A stretch of 64,000 nt of DNA from Thermoplasmata archaeon (GTDB lineage: Archaea > Thermoplasmatota > Thermoplasmata > Lutacidiplasmatales > UBA184). The notes below the pieces were generated by a model. That model had not been told where the DNA came from and did no database searches. It saw only the letters and a list, made by a program, of their open reading frames with translations. Positions within the stretch are counted from its first letter, which is position 1. Each line of letters begins with the position of its first letter. The DNA lies in the NCBI GenBank assembly GCA_027314165.1, contig DAHVCH010000004.1, positions 1 to 64,000 of the forward strand. The letters are read 5' to 3'. Of the stretch, positions 53,955 through 63,180 are shown piece after piece. The translations under genes and the position numbers were made by a program.

Positions 53955-55202
53955 ATGAACGACCCCTCCACCCCTTCCGTGGTCCCGAGCGACATCGCCG
54001 TGGACAACGGGAGGAGGGCGAAGCATACCCAGACCAGCCTGGACAACCTACGTCGGGTTCAGCAGACCGGCCGATCGTCGCTCACCGTCTCGCTCCCCCA
54101 CTGGTGGGTCGAGAAGATGGGAGTGCGACCCGGGGACGTCATCCTGCTGCAGCCCGCGAGCGGCAACCGGCTCGAACTCAGCCTCACCTCCCACGGTGCC
54201 TCCGCCACCCGGTCCCAGGACGCGCTCGTCATCATGGCCGACGAGGCGCCGGCAGGCCTCCTGTCGCGGCTCATCACGGGGGCCTACATCACCGGACACG
54301 ACCAGATCGTGATCCGCACCCAGCAGGGCTTGGACCAGGCTCGGTCCGACGAGATCGCTCGCACGGCCGCGCGTCTTCTCGGGACGGGGATCGTGGAGGA
54401 GGGCCCTAACGAGACCACCATCCAGGTCTTCGCCGACCCCTCACGCCACCACTTCACTGCGCTCCTGGACCGCATCGTGACGATGCTGAAGCTCGAGGTG
54501 GGCTACTGCCGAGACGCCCTCCGGAGCGGAAGTTCCTCGTGCCTGGCGAGGATGGACCTGACGGAAGAGGAGATCGACCGGGCGTACTTCCTGATGGTCC
54601 GCCAGATCCTGCTCGCGGCCGATGACTTCCAGATGGCCGACGACGTGGGGATCGTCAGTCACCGCATCCAGATCGGGTCCCGGATGGTCGCGAAGGGCCT
54701 GGAGATCATCGGGGACAAGCTCAACGACACCGGGAAGGTGCTCGCGGACGCGCTGCATGGGAAGGGTCCCCCCGTCCTTGCCCTGGCGACGTCCGTGGAG
54801 CTCGCCGAGGAGTTCGAGGAGTTCGAAGGACTTCTCGGCCAGACGCTGCAGGGGTTCAAGCAGGTCTCGCCGGAGACCGCACACGCCGCGTTGACCTCCC
54901 TCAAGGAGCGCATCGAGACGCTGATGAACCGGCGCCAGAAGATGAACCGCCACGCGAGCAACGTGTCCGTCATCGCGTCCACGCAGCGCATCGCCTCCAA
55001 CCTACTGACCGCGATGGAGATGCTGGTCATCATCAACGAACTGACGATCAACCGCTCCACCGAACCGGAGCTGTTCGCCGAGCATCACCGGATGATGATG
55101 GTCATCCACTCGATCGGGGGGGAAGAGCTCCCTGCGCCCGTCCCGGCGTTGGACCTCCCGACGTCGAGCGCTCGTCCCCACCCGATCCGCTCCTCGCGTT
55201 AG
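53955..55202 (+). CDS. SpoVT/AbrB-PhoU domain regulator
   Basis: RRVQQTGRSSLTVSLPHWWVEKMGVRPGDVILLQP (AbrB-like) followed by helical PhoU repeats typical of archaeal AbrB-PhoU proteins. Confidence 0.85.
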   Translation: MNDPSTPSVVPSDIAVDNGRRAKHTQTSLDNLRRVQQTGRSSLTVSLPHWWVEKMGVRPGDVILLQPASGNRLELSLTSHGASATRSQDALVIMADEAPAGLLSRLITGAYITGHDQIVIRTQQGLDQARSDEIARTAARLLGTGIVEEGPNETTIQVFADPSRHHFTALLDRIVTMLKLEVGYCRDALRSGSSSCLARMDLTEEEIDRAYFLMVRQILLAADDFQMADDVGIVSHRIQIGSRMVAKGLEIIGDKLNDTGKVLADALHGKGPPVLALATSVELAEEFEEFEGLLGQTLQGFKQVSPETAHAALTSLKERIETLMNRRQKMNRHASNVSVIASTQRIASNLLTAMEMLVIINELTINRSTEPELFAEHHRMMMVIHSIGGEELPAPVPALDLPTSSARPHPIRSSR

Positions 55203-55931
55203 CGGGTTGCCGGTCCCCCGTCCCTGCGACGGAGGCCCCCGAGCGCGCAGCCGGGGTGAGGGCCGGATGAGAGGCGCGGCGTGCCGCGATCTCACCCGGC
55301 TTCAGGTCCGCGGTGCCCGCGACGAACAGGCGTTCCTCCCCCCGCGCAGTGAAAAGGAGCGGGGGGTCGCCAGGATCGCCCCACCCTGGGCCTCCGGAGG
55401 CACTCAGGAAACCTCCACTGGCGCTGCGCGAGCGATTCACCAAATCGACACACGGAGCCTCCACAAGGGCCTCGTACGCGGTCGGCATGGTGGCGACCGT
55501 AGCCGTCCACGCTTCGCACGGGGCCAGAGCCCACCCGAGCGGGCGCGGGCAACGCTCCCCGTTCGCGTGGGGGGGAGACCGACAGCGGGAGGAGGCTCAT
55601 GCGAGCAGCGGCCCGAGCCCTGGAGGCGCGCTTCCTCTCGGTTGCGGACGTCGACCAGGGCGGAGCGGGGGGTGGGTAAGGAGCTTCCGAGCTTCAGCCG
55701 CCTGAGGCGCACTGGCGCAGCGGATCCTGGGAGCATGCATCCGGGGAGAGGCCACGCGCTGTACGAAGTCCGAGGGTAGCCCGCCCCCCCGACCATCCTT
55801 CAGTCAGGTGGGGGGTCCCCACGAGCTCGGTCCACGCGCTCAGGTAGCAGCGACTGCCCACCTTCCCACGAACGGGAATGGGGGAAGAGCGGCGCGCCTG
55901 CCAAGTAAGGAAAGACCGGACGAGATCCCGA

Positions 55932-56024
55932 GAGAAGAGAAGAAAATGGATGAAAAGAAAACAGAAGAGAAGAGGTTCAGGAAGGGGTTGGAGAGGGGAG
56001 CCCAGTCGTGGGCCCCCCTCTCTC
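55932..56024 (-). terminator. Intrinsic-like terminator of the peptide-binding protein gene: strong hairpin followed by a pyrimidine/T-rich tract (minus strand)
   Basis: Hairpin 55991..56024 GAGAGGGG...CCCCTCTC; downstream on the minus strand CTTCTCTTCTGTTTTCTTTTCATCCATTTTCTTCTCTTC. Confidence 0.6.
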
Positions 56025-56043
56025 GGTCAGGGTTCCCTCGCCT

Positions 56044-59000
56044 CTACGGGAGGGGGTTCCCCTGGTAGCCCATGTCGTACCAGACGTACCCCGGCAGGAT
56101 GGGGTTCGGGGTCATCGAGGCGGGGTTGATCCACGCCGCGTAGGTCCCGACACCGACCTGCTGGAAGTCGTAGACGTACATCGCGAGGTTGTTCTGGATG
56201 TGCTCCGCCTGGTTGAACATGTCCTCACGCTGGGTGATGCTGCACGCCGGTGGGGCGCAAGAGTTCCCCGCCGCCGCCAGGTTATACATCGCCTCGTACG
56301 CGCTGCCCTGGCAGGCCTGGGTGACCACCATCGTGTAGCCGTTGGCGCTGCCCGCGCAGGTCCCCATGTAGTTCCCGGACGCCAGAGAGCCCGTGAGGCC
56401 CTCCGACCACGCCGTCGTCAGCGTGTAGGTAGAGTCGGGGTACATCATCGGGACCGTGTAGTCCGACGGGTCGGGGTAGTCAGGGAGCCAGCCCAGGAAG
56501 AAGGAGGAGAACCCTCCGCTGCCCGGAGCGCCGTAGAGGTCGGCGACCAGCGTGTTGAAGTTGATCACGACGATCGCAGCCTGGACCGCGTTCCCCGAGA
56601 TCTTGGCCGTCCACTGGGCCCACTGCTGGTACATCGCGAGGTCCGTGGGGTCTCCCGCGTTGATGATGAGCGGGTAGACACACGGGCTCGCGGTCGTGCA
56701 GACCGCTCCGTCGAAGGAGTCCGCCTGCACCTGTGACCACCACCAGGCCGCACCACCCACATCGTTCTTGTTCGAGTCGGGGTTACCGGACGGCCAGGTG
56801 ATGTTCGCCGGGTAGAAGTTCCCCATGTCGTGGGGGATCGACCCGCCGTACAGCTCGCAGTACTGCACACCGTCGACGGTGCAGAACTGGTCGGCCTGCG
56901 TCTGGTAGGGGAACGTGTGGGTCAGGAACTCACGCATGTTGAGATCCTGCATCATGTTCTGGGGTGCGGTCAAGTGGACCGTGGTCAGGGCCTGCGCGGC
57001 CGCCGAGTTCTCCATCATGTTGAACGACGTGAAGAAGATGTTCAGCGTGGGCGCGGTCATGGCCCCGATCTTCCCCGCGGCGATGTCGTTGAGCATGGTC
57101 GGGGTGTCGGTCGAGGGGATGGTGGCGAAGTCCGCCGTCCCGCTCGCGTAGGCCTGCTCACCGGGGGTCTGGGAGGTCTCCCAGCTGTTCGAGATGTAGG
57201 TCGCCTGGATCTGGCTGTGGGTCGGCAGGCAACCGGCGGCGTGGCCGCCAGTGCAGGACGTGCCGGTCCAAGCCGGGCTGACCGAGAGCGCGTAGGACTG
57301 CCCGTAGGCGTAGGCCTTGAGGTAGTACGGCCCGCTCCCGACCATGTTCTGGGCGATGTTCTGGTTCCAGGAGGTCGGCGCGCCCTGCTGCTCAGCGGTG
57401 TCCCACTCGGTCCCCAGAGGGAACGCGGAGGCTGCCGGAGGAGCGTTGCAGCTGGACCAGCCCTGGAGCGTGAAGCCCTGGGTCATCTCCCAGCGGCAGC
57501 TCTGGATGGCCGCGCCGTTGGGGTCCGCGAAGAGCTCGAGGAACTCGGGCCAGACCGCGCCGGAGGGTCCCGTGTGGAAGGTGACACAGCCGTTGCCGTG
57601 CACACCGTCCATCATCGTGGCCGTGCAGGTCGCCGAGTCGTTCACGGTCATCGAGTTCAGGATGTTGGCCGGGGTGCTGGCGAAGGGATAGTGCAGCCCG
57701 CCATCGAAGTTGGGGTTACCGAGGGGCAGGAGCGCCTGGCACTGGATCCAGCCAGGGTTGTTCCCCACACCAGGGTAGTCCGCGAACAGGCAGGTTCGGG
57801 CGAGGGACCAGACCACATCGGTCGGCCAGACGTTCATGGTCGCGCCGTTCGCCGGGTCGTAGAACTTCGCGTCCGGGCTGATGACGAACGTGTAGTCCGC
57901 CCCGCCGTTCGTGATGAGCGAGCTGCCGAACATCGCCTGGCAGCTCCAGGGCCCGGTGGTCGTCCCCGGGACGCAGGAGGCCGCGCTGGGCACGAACCCG
58001 TTGGGCGAGGGGCCCGCCTGGGACCCGTTGTAGTCGATCAGGGTCTGGTAGACGTTGTAGATGACCTCGGCACCGGCCGTCTCGTAGTCGACGGAGGGGT
58101 CCAGGCTCACGGCCCCGCCGGGGACGTACTCGTAGGACTGGATGGTGCCCTGGGGGCGGCCGTTGGCGTGGGTCGGGAAGGAGGTGGTCTGAACGACTCC
58201 ACTGCCCGAGGTCCCGCCGACGTACACCGTGAACGTGTAGTTGCTCCAGGCGTGGTAGGTAATCCCGCCGGTGAGCAGGGTCGTGACCGCCTCGAAGGCG
58301 ACCGCGTAGGAGCCCGCCGTCGCACCGGAGCTCGCCGTGAACGTTGCGGTGAGCGCGGTCGCGGAGCTGAGCCCATCACCCGAGGGGGTCCCCATCGTGA
58401 GGGGAGCGCCGCCGAGGATGTCGAACGTGTTGCCGGCCGCCGTCACCTGGGTGTTCCCGTTGACCGGGACACCGGAGATGTAGGCCGCGAGGGTCACCGA
58501 TCCGCCCGCCGGGAGGATGGCGGTCGGGTTGGTGGTCGAGGTCCCGTTGGAGACGATGTACCCGCCGGTCTGGACGTGGTCGCCCAGAGGGTCGTTGGCG
58601 TAGGAGGAGGTCGCCGTGAAGGGGAGGAGGCTCAGCAGGTTGTCGTGAATCACGTTGTTCGTGTCCGTAACCTGGACATAGACATCGTAGGCGCCCGCCG
58701 AGGTGTAGATGTGGGTGGTTGCAGAGGTGGAAATCTGCCCGGAGGACTGGCCGTCACCGAAGAAGAAGTCGAAGCTCTTCGGGGTCCAGGTGGGCTTCAG
58801 CTGCACGGCGTTGAAAGTTACAACACCGCCAACTTGAGAGGTTGAGAAGGGAGAGGTCACTTTGACATCATGGGTATAGACGGCCGTTGGAGGAGGAGCA
58901 ATGCCCTGACAAATGGGGCTGCTCACCGGCTGACAGCTCGGGGGAGAGGACGTGGTCTTCGAGACCGGGGTCGCGTGGTTGGTCGCCGGGGTCGTGGAAC

Positions 59001-59154
59001 CGAGCCCGACGAAGGCGCCAACGCCTCCGATCACGAGGATGACCACGAGAAGGATGATCCCGATGAGGGGTCCCAGCCCGCCGCTGCTGCGCTTGGGTGG
59101 TGCGCTCGTCGTTGGTGTCGGTGCTCCGCTTGAGGGGGTCGCCGTGCTCGACAT
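56044..59154 (-). CDS. ABC transporter solute-binding protein family 5 (peptide-binding) with N-terminal TM anchor and PKD-like domain
   Basis: TM IGIILLVVILVIGGVGAFVGL; PKD-like KSFDFFFGDGQSSG...THIYTSAGAYDVYVQVTD; SBP_bac_5-like YEYVPGGAVSLDPSVDYETAGAEVIYNVYQTLIDYNG...YTFVISPDAKFYDP...GSGPYYLKAYAYG. Confidence 0.88.
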   Translation of the reverse strand: MSSTATPSSGAPTPTTSAPPKRSSGGLGPLIGIILLVVILVIGGVGAFVGLGSTTPATNHATPVSKTTSSPPSCQPVSSPICQGIAPPPTAVYTHDVKVTSPFSTSQVGGVVTFNAVQLKPTWTPKSFDFFFGDGQSSGQISTSATTHIYTSAGAYDVYVQVTDTNNVIHDNLLSLLPFTATSSYANDPLGDHVQTGGYIVSNGTSTTNPTAILPAGGSVTLAAYISGVPVNGNTQVTAAGNTFDILGGAPLTMGTPSGDGLSSATALTATFTASSGATAGSYAVAFEAVTTLLTGGITYHAWSNYTFTVYVGGTSGSGVVQTTSFPTHANGRPQGTIQSYEYVPGGAVSLDPSVDYETAGAEVIYNVYQTLIDYNGSQAGPSPNGFVPSAASCVPGTTTGPWSCQAMFGSSLITNGGADYTFVISPDAKFYDPANGATMNVWPTDVVWSLARTCLFADYPGVGNNPGWIQCQALLPLGNPNFDGGLHYPFASTPANILNSMTVNDSATCTATMMDGVHGNGCVTFHTGPSGAVWPEFLELFADPNGAAIQSCRWEMTQGFTLQGWSSCNAPPAASAFPLGTEWDTAEQQGAPTSWNQNIAQNMVGSGPYYLKAYAYGQSYALSVSPAWTGTSCTGGHAAGCLPTHSQIQATYISNSWETSQTPGEQAYASGTADFATIPSTDTPTMLNDIAAGKIGAMTAPTLNIFFTSFNMMENSAAAQALTTVHLTAPQNMMQDLNMREFLTHTFPYQTQADQFCTVDGVQYCELYGGSIPHDMGNFYPANITWPSGNPDSNKNDVGGAAWWWSQVQADSFDGAVCTTASPCVYPLIINAGDPTDLAMYQQWAQWTAKISGNAVQAAIVVINFNTLVADLYGAPGSGGFSSFFLGWLPDYPDPSDYTVPMMYPDSTYTLTTAWSEGLTGSLASGNYMGTCAGSANGYTMVVTQACQGSAYEAMYNLAAAGNSCAPPACSITQREDMFNQAEHIQNNLAMYVYDFQQVGVGTYAAWINPASMTPNPILPGYVWYDMGYQGNPLP

Positions 59155-59202
59155 GTTCGTTCAATGACCGATCGGAACCGGTCGGGCGGCTAACCCATAT
59201 GC

Positions 59203-59215
59203 TAGTATAAATACC
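59203..59215 (-). promoter_or_regulatory. Putative archaeal TATA box for the peptide-binding protein gene
   Basis: TAGTATAAATACC (minus strand GGTATTTATACTA) about 50 nt upstream of the ATG at 59154. Confidence 0.55.
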
Positions 59216-59313
59216 CTGGCGAGGCGGCGCCCCCCACCGTCGTTCTCCGCCGTTGGAAGGATTCCCCCGCCCCAGCGGTAGCGGATTATGTAGGAAGGGG
59301 GGTTCGGCGGCGC

Positions 59314-60021
59314 GTGGAGCCTACCCGCCCCCCGAGAAACGCCTATCAGCTGCTCCCCTCGATCCTCAGCGCGGACCCGACCGACCTTGCGAGCGCCCTC
59401 CGGGCCGCGGAGGAGGGCGGGGCGGACGCGTTCCACATCGACGTGATGGACGGCCACTTCGTCCCGAACATCACCTTCGGCCCCGCGGTGGTGAAGGCCG
59501 TCCGGGCCCGGACCCGGCTGCCCTTGGACATCCACCTCATGATCTCCGAGCCTAGCAAGTACCTCAAGGCCTTCGCCCAGGCCGGAGGGGACACGCTCGC
59601 CTTCCACCTCGAGGCGGGCGGGGACCTGCGCGCGCTCGCCCGCGAGGTCCGGGCGCACGGCCGCCGCCCGGGCTTGGCGGTCCGCCCCGACACGAAGTTC
59701 GCGGAGGTCGAGCCCCTCCTGCCGGAGTTCGACGAGGTGGTGGTGATGACCGTGATGCCGGGGTTCTCCGGACAGAAGTTCATGGCGGACGTCCTTCCGA
59801 AGATGCGGCAGGTGCGGGAGGCCCTGGACCGGGCCGCCCGGCCCGTCGACCTCTCCGTCGACGGAGGCATCACGCCCGAGACGATCGGCGCCGCCGCGAA
59901 GGCCGGGGCGAGGCTCTTCGTCTGCGGGAACTCGGTCTACGGGGACGGGCCCTCGCCCCAGGACAACCTGAGGGCCCTACGGGCCACGCTGTCCCGGGAG
60001 GCGCCGCTTGAGGTTCGCTGA
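59314..60021 (+). CDS. rpe: Ribulose-phosphate 3-epimerase family protein
   Basis: LLPSILSADPTDLASALRAAEEGGADAFHIDVMDGHFVPNITFGPAVV...LDIHLMISEPSKYL...VVVMTVMPGFSGQKFMADVLPKM...LSVDGGITPETI. Confidence 0.95.
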   Translation: MEPTRPPRNAYQLLPSILSADPTDLASALRAAEEGGADAFHIDVMDGHFVPNITFGPAVVKAVRARTRLPLDIHLMISEPSKYLKAFAQAGGDTLAFHLEAGGDLRALAREVRAHGRRPGLAVRPDTKFAEVEPLLPEFDEVVVMTVMPGFSGQKFMADVLPKMRQVREALDRAARPVDLSVDGGITPETIGAAAKAGARLFVCGNSVYGDGPSPQDNLRALRATLSREAPLEVR

Positions 60022-61894
60022 GCTCGTCGACCTCTTCGAACGGATCTCGGCGACGACCAAGCGGCTGGAGATCCGTGCGCTCCTGGCCGAGCACCTGAGG
60101 GGGGTCTCGGAAGAGGACATCGCCCCGATGGTCTACTTGCTCCAGGGCCAGCTGCGCCCCGAATACGAGGGCGTGGAGCTCGGTGTCGCCGACTCTCTCG
60201 CCCGGAGGGCGCTGGCCACCGCGACCGGTCTCCCCGAGGTGCAGGTGCGGGCGGAAGCCTCCCGCTCCGGCGACCTGGGGACGACGGCCGAGTCGTTGCT
60301 GAAGACGCATGCCCGCGGGAGCGGGGAGACGGGGCTGACCTTGGCCGAGGTCTACCAGAAGCTGACCGAGATCGCTCGCGCCTCGGGAGAAGGGTCGCAG
60401 GAGGCGAAGATCGACCTGTTGGTCCGCCTCCTCTCCAGGACCGGACCGACCGAGGCGAAGTACCTGGTGCGCTTCACCTTGGGAAAGCTCCGATTGGGCG
60501 TCAAGGAGATGACCGTCCTCGACGCGCTCGCCGAGATCTACGGGGAGGGGGAGCCGAAGAAGGCCCGGGGGACGATCGAGAACGCGTTCAACGTGACCTC
60601 CGACCTGGGAGAGGTGGCCTCCACCCTCGCGAGGAAGGGCCGCCTCGACTCGCTGCTCTCGCTCCGCGCCCGTGTCGGCAAGCCCATCCGCCCGATGCTG
60701 GGAGAACGGGAGGCGACGCTCAAGGACGTGCTCGAGCGGATGGAAGGGCGGACCGCCCTGGAGTACAAGTACGACGGGCTTCGCCTCCAGGCCCACGTTC
60801 CGGAGAAGGACGGAGAGGCGGTCCAGCTCTTTTCCCGGCGCCTCGAGAACGTGAGCAGCCAGTTCCCCGAGATCGTGCGCGACCTTCCGAAGGCCCTCCG
60901 ACGTCGGCCCGCCATCGTCGAGGGCGAGTGCGTCCCGGTCGATCCGACGACCGGGGAGCTGCGCCCCTTCCAGGAGATCTCCCGGCGGCGGGGCCGGAAG
61001 TACGACCTGGAGAAGTTCGAGGAAGAGGTCCCGGTCCGGTTCGTCCTCTTCGATGTTCTTCTGGAGGGGGAGGAAGAGGTCCTCGCCCTACCCTACCCGG
61101 AACGCCGCGAGAGGCTCGAGAAGCTCGTGAAGGTGGGGGACCGGATCGCCCTCTCCACGCGGATCGTCGTCGACAACGTCCCCGATGCGGAGCGCTTCTT
61201 CCAGCAGGCCCTGACCGACGGTTGCGAAGGCGTGATGGCGAAGTCCCTGGCCTCCGGCTCGACCTACCGGGCGGGGGCCCGCGGTTTCTGGTGGATCAAG
61301 TATAAGCGGGAGTACACCCACGAGCTCGCCGACACCCTCGACACGGTCATCGTCGGGGCCTTCTGGGGGCGAGGGAAGCGAGCCGGGAGGTATGGGGCGC
61401 TCCTGGTCTCGGTCTACGACCCCGAGGAGGAAAGCTTCCCCACCGTCTGCAAGGTGGGGACGGGGTTCGATGACGCGACCCTCGAGAGGCTCACGAAGGA
61501 GCTCGGGCCGAAGCAGGCGAAGGAGAAGCCCGAGGGAGTGGACTCCACCCTCATCCCCGACGTGTGGATCGAGCCCTCGATGGTGCTGGAGCTTCGCGGG
61601 GCGGAGCTGACGCTCTCCCCGATCCACCGCGCGGCGCTCGGGAAGATCCGCGAGGGGTATGGGCTCGCGCTCCGGTTCCCGCGCTTCACCGGCCGGGTGC
61701 GGGAGGACAAGGACCCCGAGCGCGCGAGCACCACCGAGGAGGTCGTACGGCTCTACCAGACCCAGGTGCGTCGCGCCGAGCCCGAGAGCTCCTCCGAGGG
61801 GACCGAGGTCGATCCCGAGGCCAAGAGAGGCGCGGAGAAAGGTCCTGCGGCGCGGAAGGTGGGGGAAGACCGCCGCGCTCCGGGGCCCTTCTGA
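60008..61894 (+). CDS. lig: ATP-dependent DNA ligase
   Basis: Adenylation motif EYKYDGLRLQAHV; IVEGECVPVD; VRFVLFDVLLEGEE; EGVMAKSL; WWIKYKREY; TTG start overlapping rpe. Confidence 0.95.
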   Translation: MRFAELVDLFERISATTKRLEIRALLAEHLRGVSEEDIAPMVYLLQGQLRPEYEGVELGVADSLARRALATATGLPEVQVRAEASRSGDLGTTAESLLKTHARGSGETGLTLAEVYQKLTEIARASGEGSQEAKIDLLVRLLSRTGPTEAKYLVRFTLGKLRLGVKEMTVLDALAEIYGEGEPKKARGTIENAFNVTSDLGEVASTLARKGRLDSLLSLRARVGKPIRPMLGEREATLKDVLERMEGRTALEYKYDGLRLQAHVPEKDGEAVQLFSRRLENVSSQFPEIVRDLPKALRRRPAIVEGECVPVDPTTGELRPFQEISRRRGRKYDLEKFEEEVPVRFVLFDVLLEGEEEVLALPYPERRERLEKLVKVGDRIALSTRIVVDNVPDAERFFQQALTDGCEGVMAKSLASGSTYRAGARGFWWIKYKREYTHELADTLDTVIVGAFWGRGKRAGRYGALLVSVYDPEEESFPTVCKVGTGFDDATLERLTKELGPKQAKEKPEGVDSTLIPDVWIEPSMVLELRGAELTLSPIHRAALGKIREGYGLALRFPRFTGRVREDKDPERASTTEEVVRLYQTQVRRAEPESSSEGTEVDPEAKRGAEKGPAARKVGEDRRAPGPF

Positions 61895-61989
61895 CCCTGA
61901 CCTCTCGAGAGGCGACCCCCGCTGCGCCTCGAGGGGAAAAGACTTAAAGCGGGTCCCTCGTCCATAACCTTCGAGGAGCCCCCCCCACC

Positions 61990-62310
61990 ATGCTCGTAGA
62001 GATCACCCAACTGGTCGACCGCGACATCTACACCCCCGATGGACGCCACCTTGGCAAGGTCAACAACATCGTCCTTGACGTCGAGGGCGGCCGGGCCGAC
62101 GGGTTGTTCGTCTCCGAGCCCAGCGAGTACCTGGTCGAAGGCTCCCGCAGCGTGAACGTCCCGTTCCGCTGGGTCTCCGCCGTGAACGACGTGATCCTCC
62201 TGAAGTACTTCCCGAAGCGGGTCTCGGCCAAGAAGGCCCCGCCGGCGACCGCCCCGGCCGCCGCCCCCGCCCCGCCCCGCGCGCCGGTCTTAGAGCGGGC
62301 CTCCCGCTGA
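61990..62310 (+). CDS. PRC-barrel domain protein
   Basis: LVEITQLVDRDIYTPDGRHLGKVNNIVLDVEGGRADGLFVSEP...VNVPFRWVSAVNDVILLKYFP. Confidence 0.85.
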   Translation: MLVEITQLVDRDIYTPDGRHLGKVNNIVLDVEGGRADGLFVSEPSEYLVEGSRSVNVPFRWVSAVNDVILLKYFPKRVSAKKAPPATAPAAAPAPPRAPVLERASR

Positions 62311-62318
62311 AGCCGAGC

Positions 62319-62433
62319 GCGGGGATAGCCAAGCTTGGCAACGGCGCGGAACTTAAAACCGGGAGAGCGAACCTCTCCCGGGGAAGGTATTCCGTCGCGT
62401 AGGCGTTCGCCGGTTCGAATCCGGCTCCCCGCA
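62319..62433 (+). tRNA. tRNA-Leu(TAA) with ~31-nt intron at canonical position 37/38 (intron about 62358..62388)
   Basis: Acceptor GCGGGGA/TCCCCGC, discriminator A; anticodon arm CGGAA-CTTAAAA-TTCCG split by ACCGGGAGAGCGAACCTCTCCCGGGGAAGGT; T-arm GCCGG-TTCGAAT-CCGGC. Confidence 0.92.
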
Positions 62434-62510
62434 TGGACGATGTCCCGCGTCCGAGGCGGGTGGCCTCCTCTTCTTCGACTGCGCCTCGCTCCTCCTCCGG
62501 AGAGCCTCGC

Positions 62511-63164
62511 ATGAGCGGAACATCGGGGCGCCATCTGAAGCGCAGCGAGCTCACCCGACGCCTCGCGGACCTCGAGGGATTTCCCCGACCGGAGGCACGG
62601 TTCGAACAGGTCCCGACACCTCCGGAGGAGGCGAGCGCGCTGCTCTGGGAGGCGCTCTCCCGCGGTGACCTTCTCGGACGCCGGGTCCTCGACCTTGGCG
62701 CCGGAACGGGGACGTTGGCCATCGGGGCGGCGCTCCTCGGCGCGAGTCGCACGATCGCCGTGGAGAGGGACGCGGAGGCCGCCGAGGTCGGGCGGAGGAA
62801 CTCCACCCTCGCCGGCGTGGAGGTGGACTGGAGGGTGCTGGAGCTGACCGAGGCCTCGGCGGGGAGCCTCCAGGTCGAGGCGGACACCGTGGTCATGAAC
62901 CCGCCCTTCGGGGCCCAGAGAAGGCACGCGGACCGTCCGTTCCTGGAGGCCGCAGCGGCCGCGCTGCCCCGGGCGGGGGGAGGAGCGGTCTACCTGCTCT
63001 CCAACGCGGCGTCCCAAGCTTTTATAGAGCGCTGGTCAATCGCTCGGCATCTGACCATCGAAGAGCACCGAAGGTCCACCTGGCCGCTGCCGCCGACGTT
63101 CTCCCATCATCGGGAGGCGCGGGGGAAGGTCGAGGTCGACCGATGGATCTTCCGACGCAGGTAG
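62511..63164 (+). CDS. METTL5-like class I SAM-dependent RNA/protein methyltransferase
   Basis: RRVLDLGAGTGTLAIGAALLGASRTIAVERD...ADTVVMNPPFGAQRRHADRPFLEAA; NPPFG motif. Confidence 0.85.
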   Translation: MSGTSGRHLKRSELTRRLADLEGFPRPEARFEQVPTPPEEASALLWEALSRGDLLGRRVLDLGAGTGTLAIGAALLGASRTIAVERDAEAAEVGRRNSTLAGVEVDWRVLELTEASAGSLQVEADTVVMNPPFGAQRRHADRPFLEAAAAALPRAGGGAVYLLSNAASQAFIERWSIARHLTIEEHRRSTWPLPPTFSHHREARGKVEVDRWIFRRR

Positions 63165-63180
63165 AAGGAAGCGACCAACG

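Noticed and set aside
56830-58845. 671-aa + ORF
   Set aside because: Antisense to the well-supported peptide-binding protein; Gly/Arg/Val-rich composition is a GC artefact.
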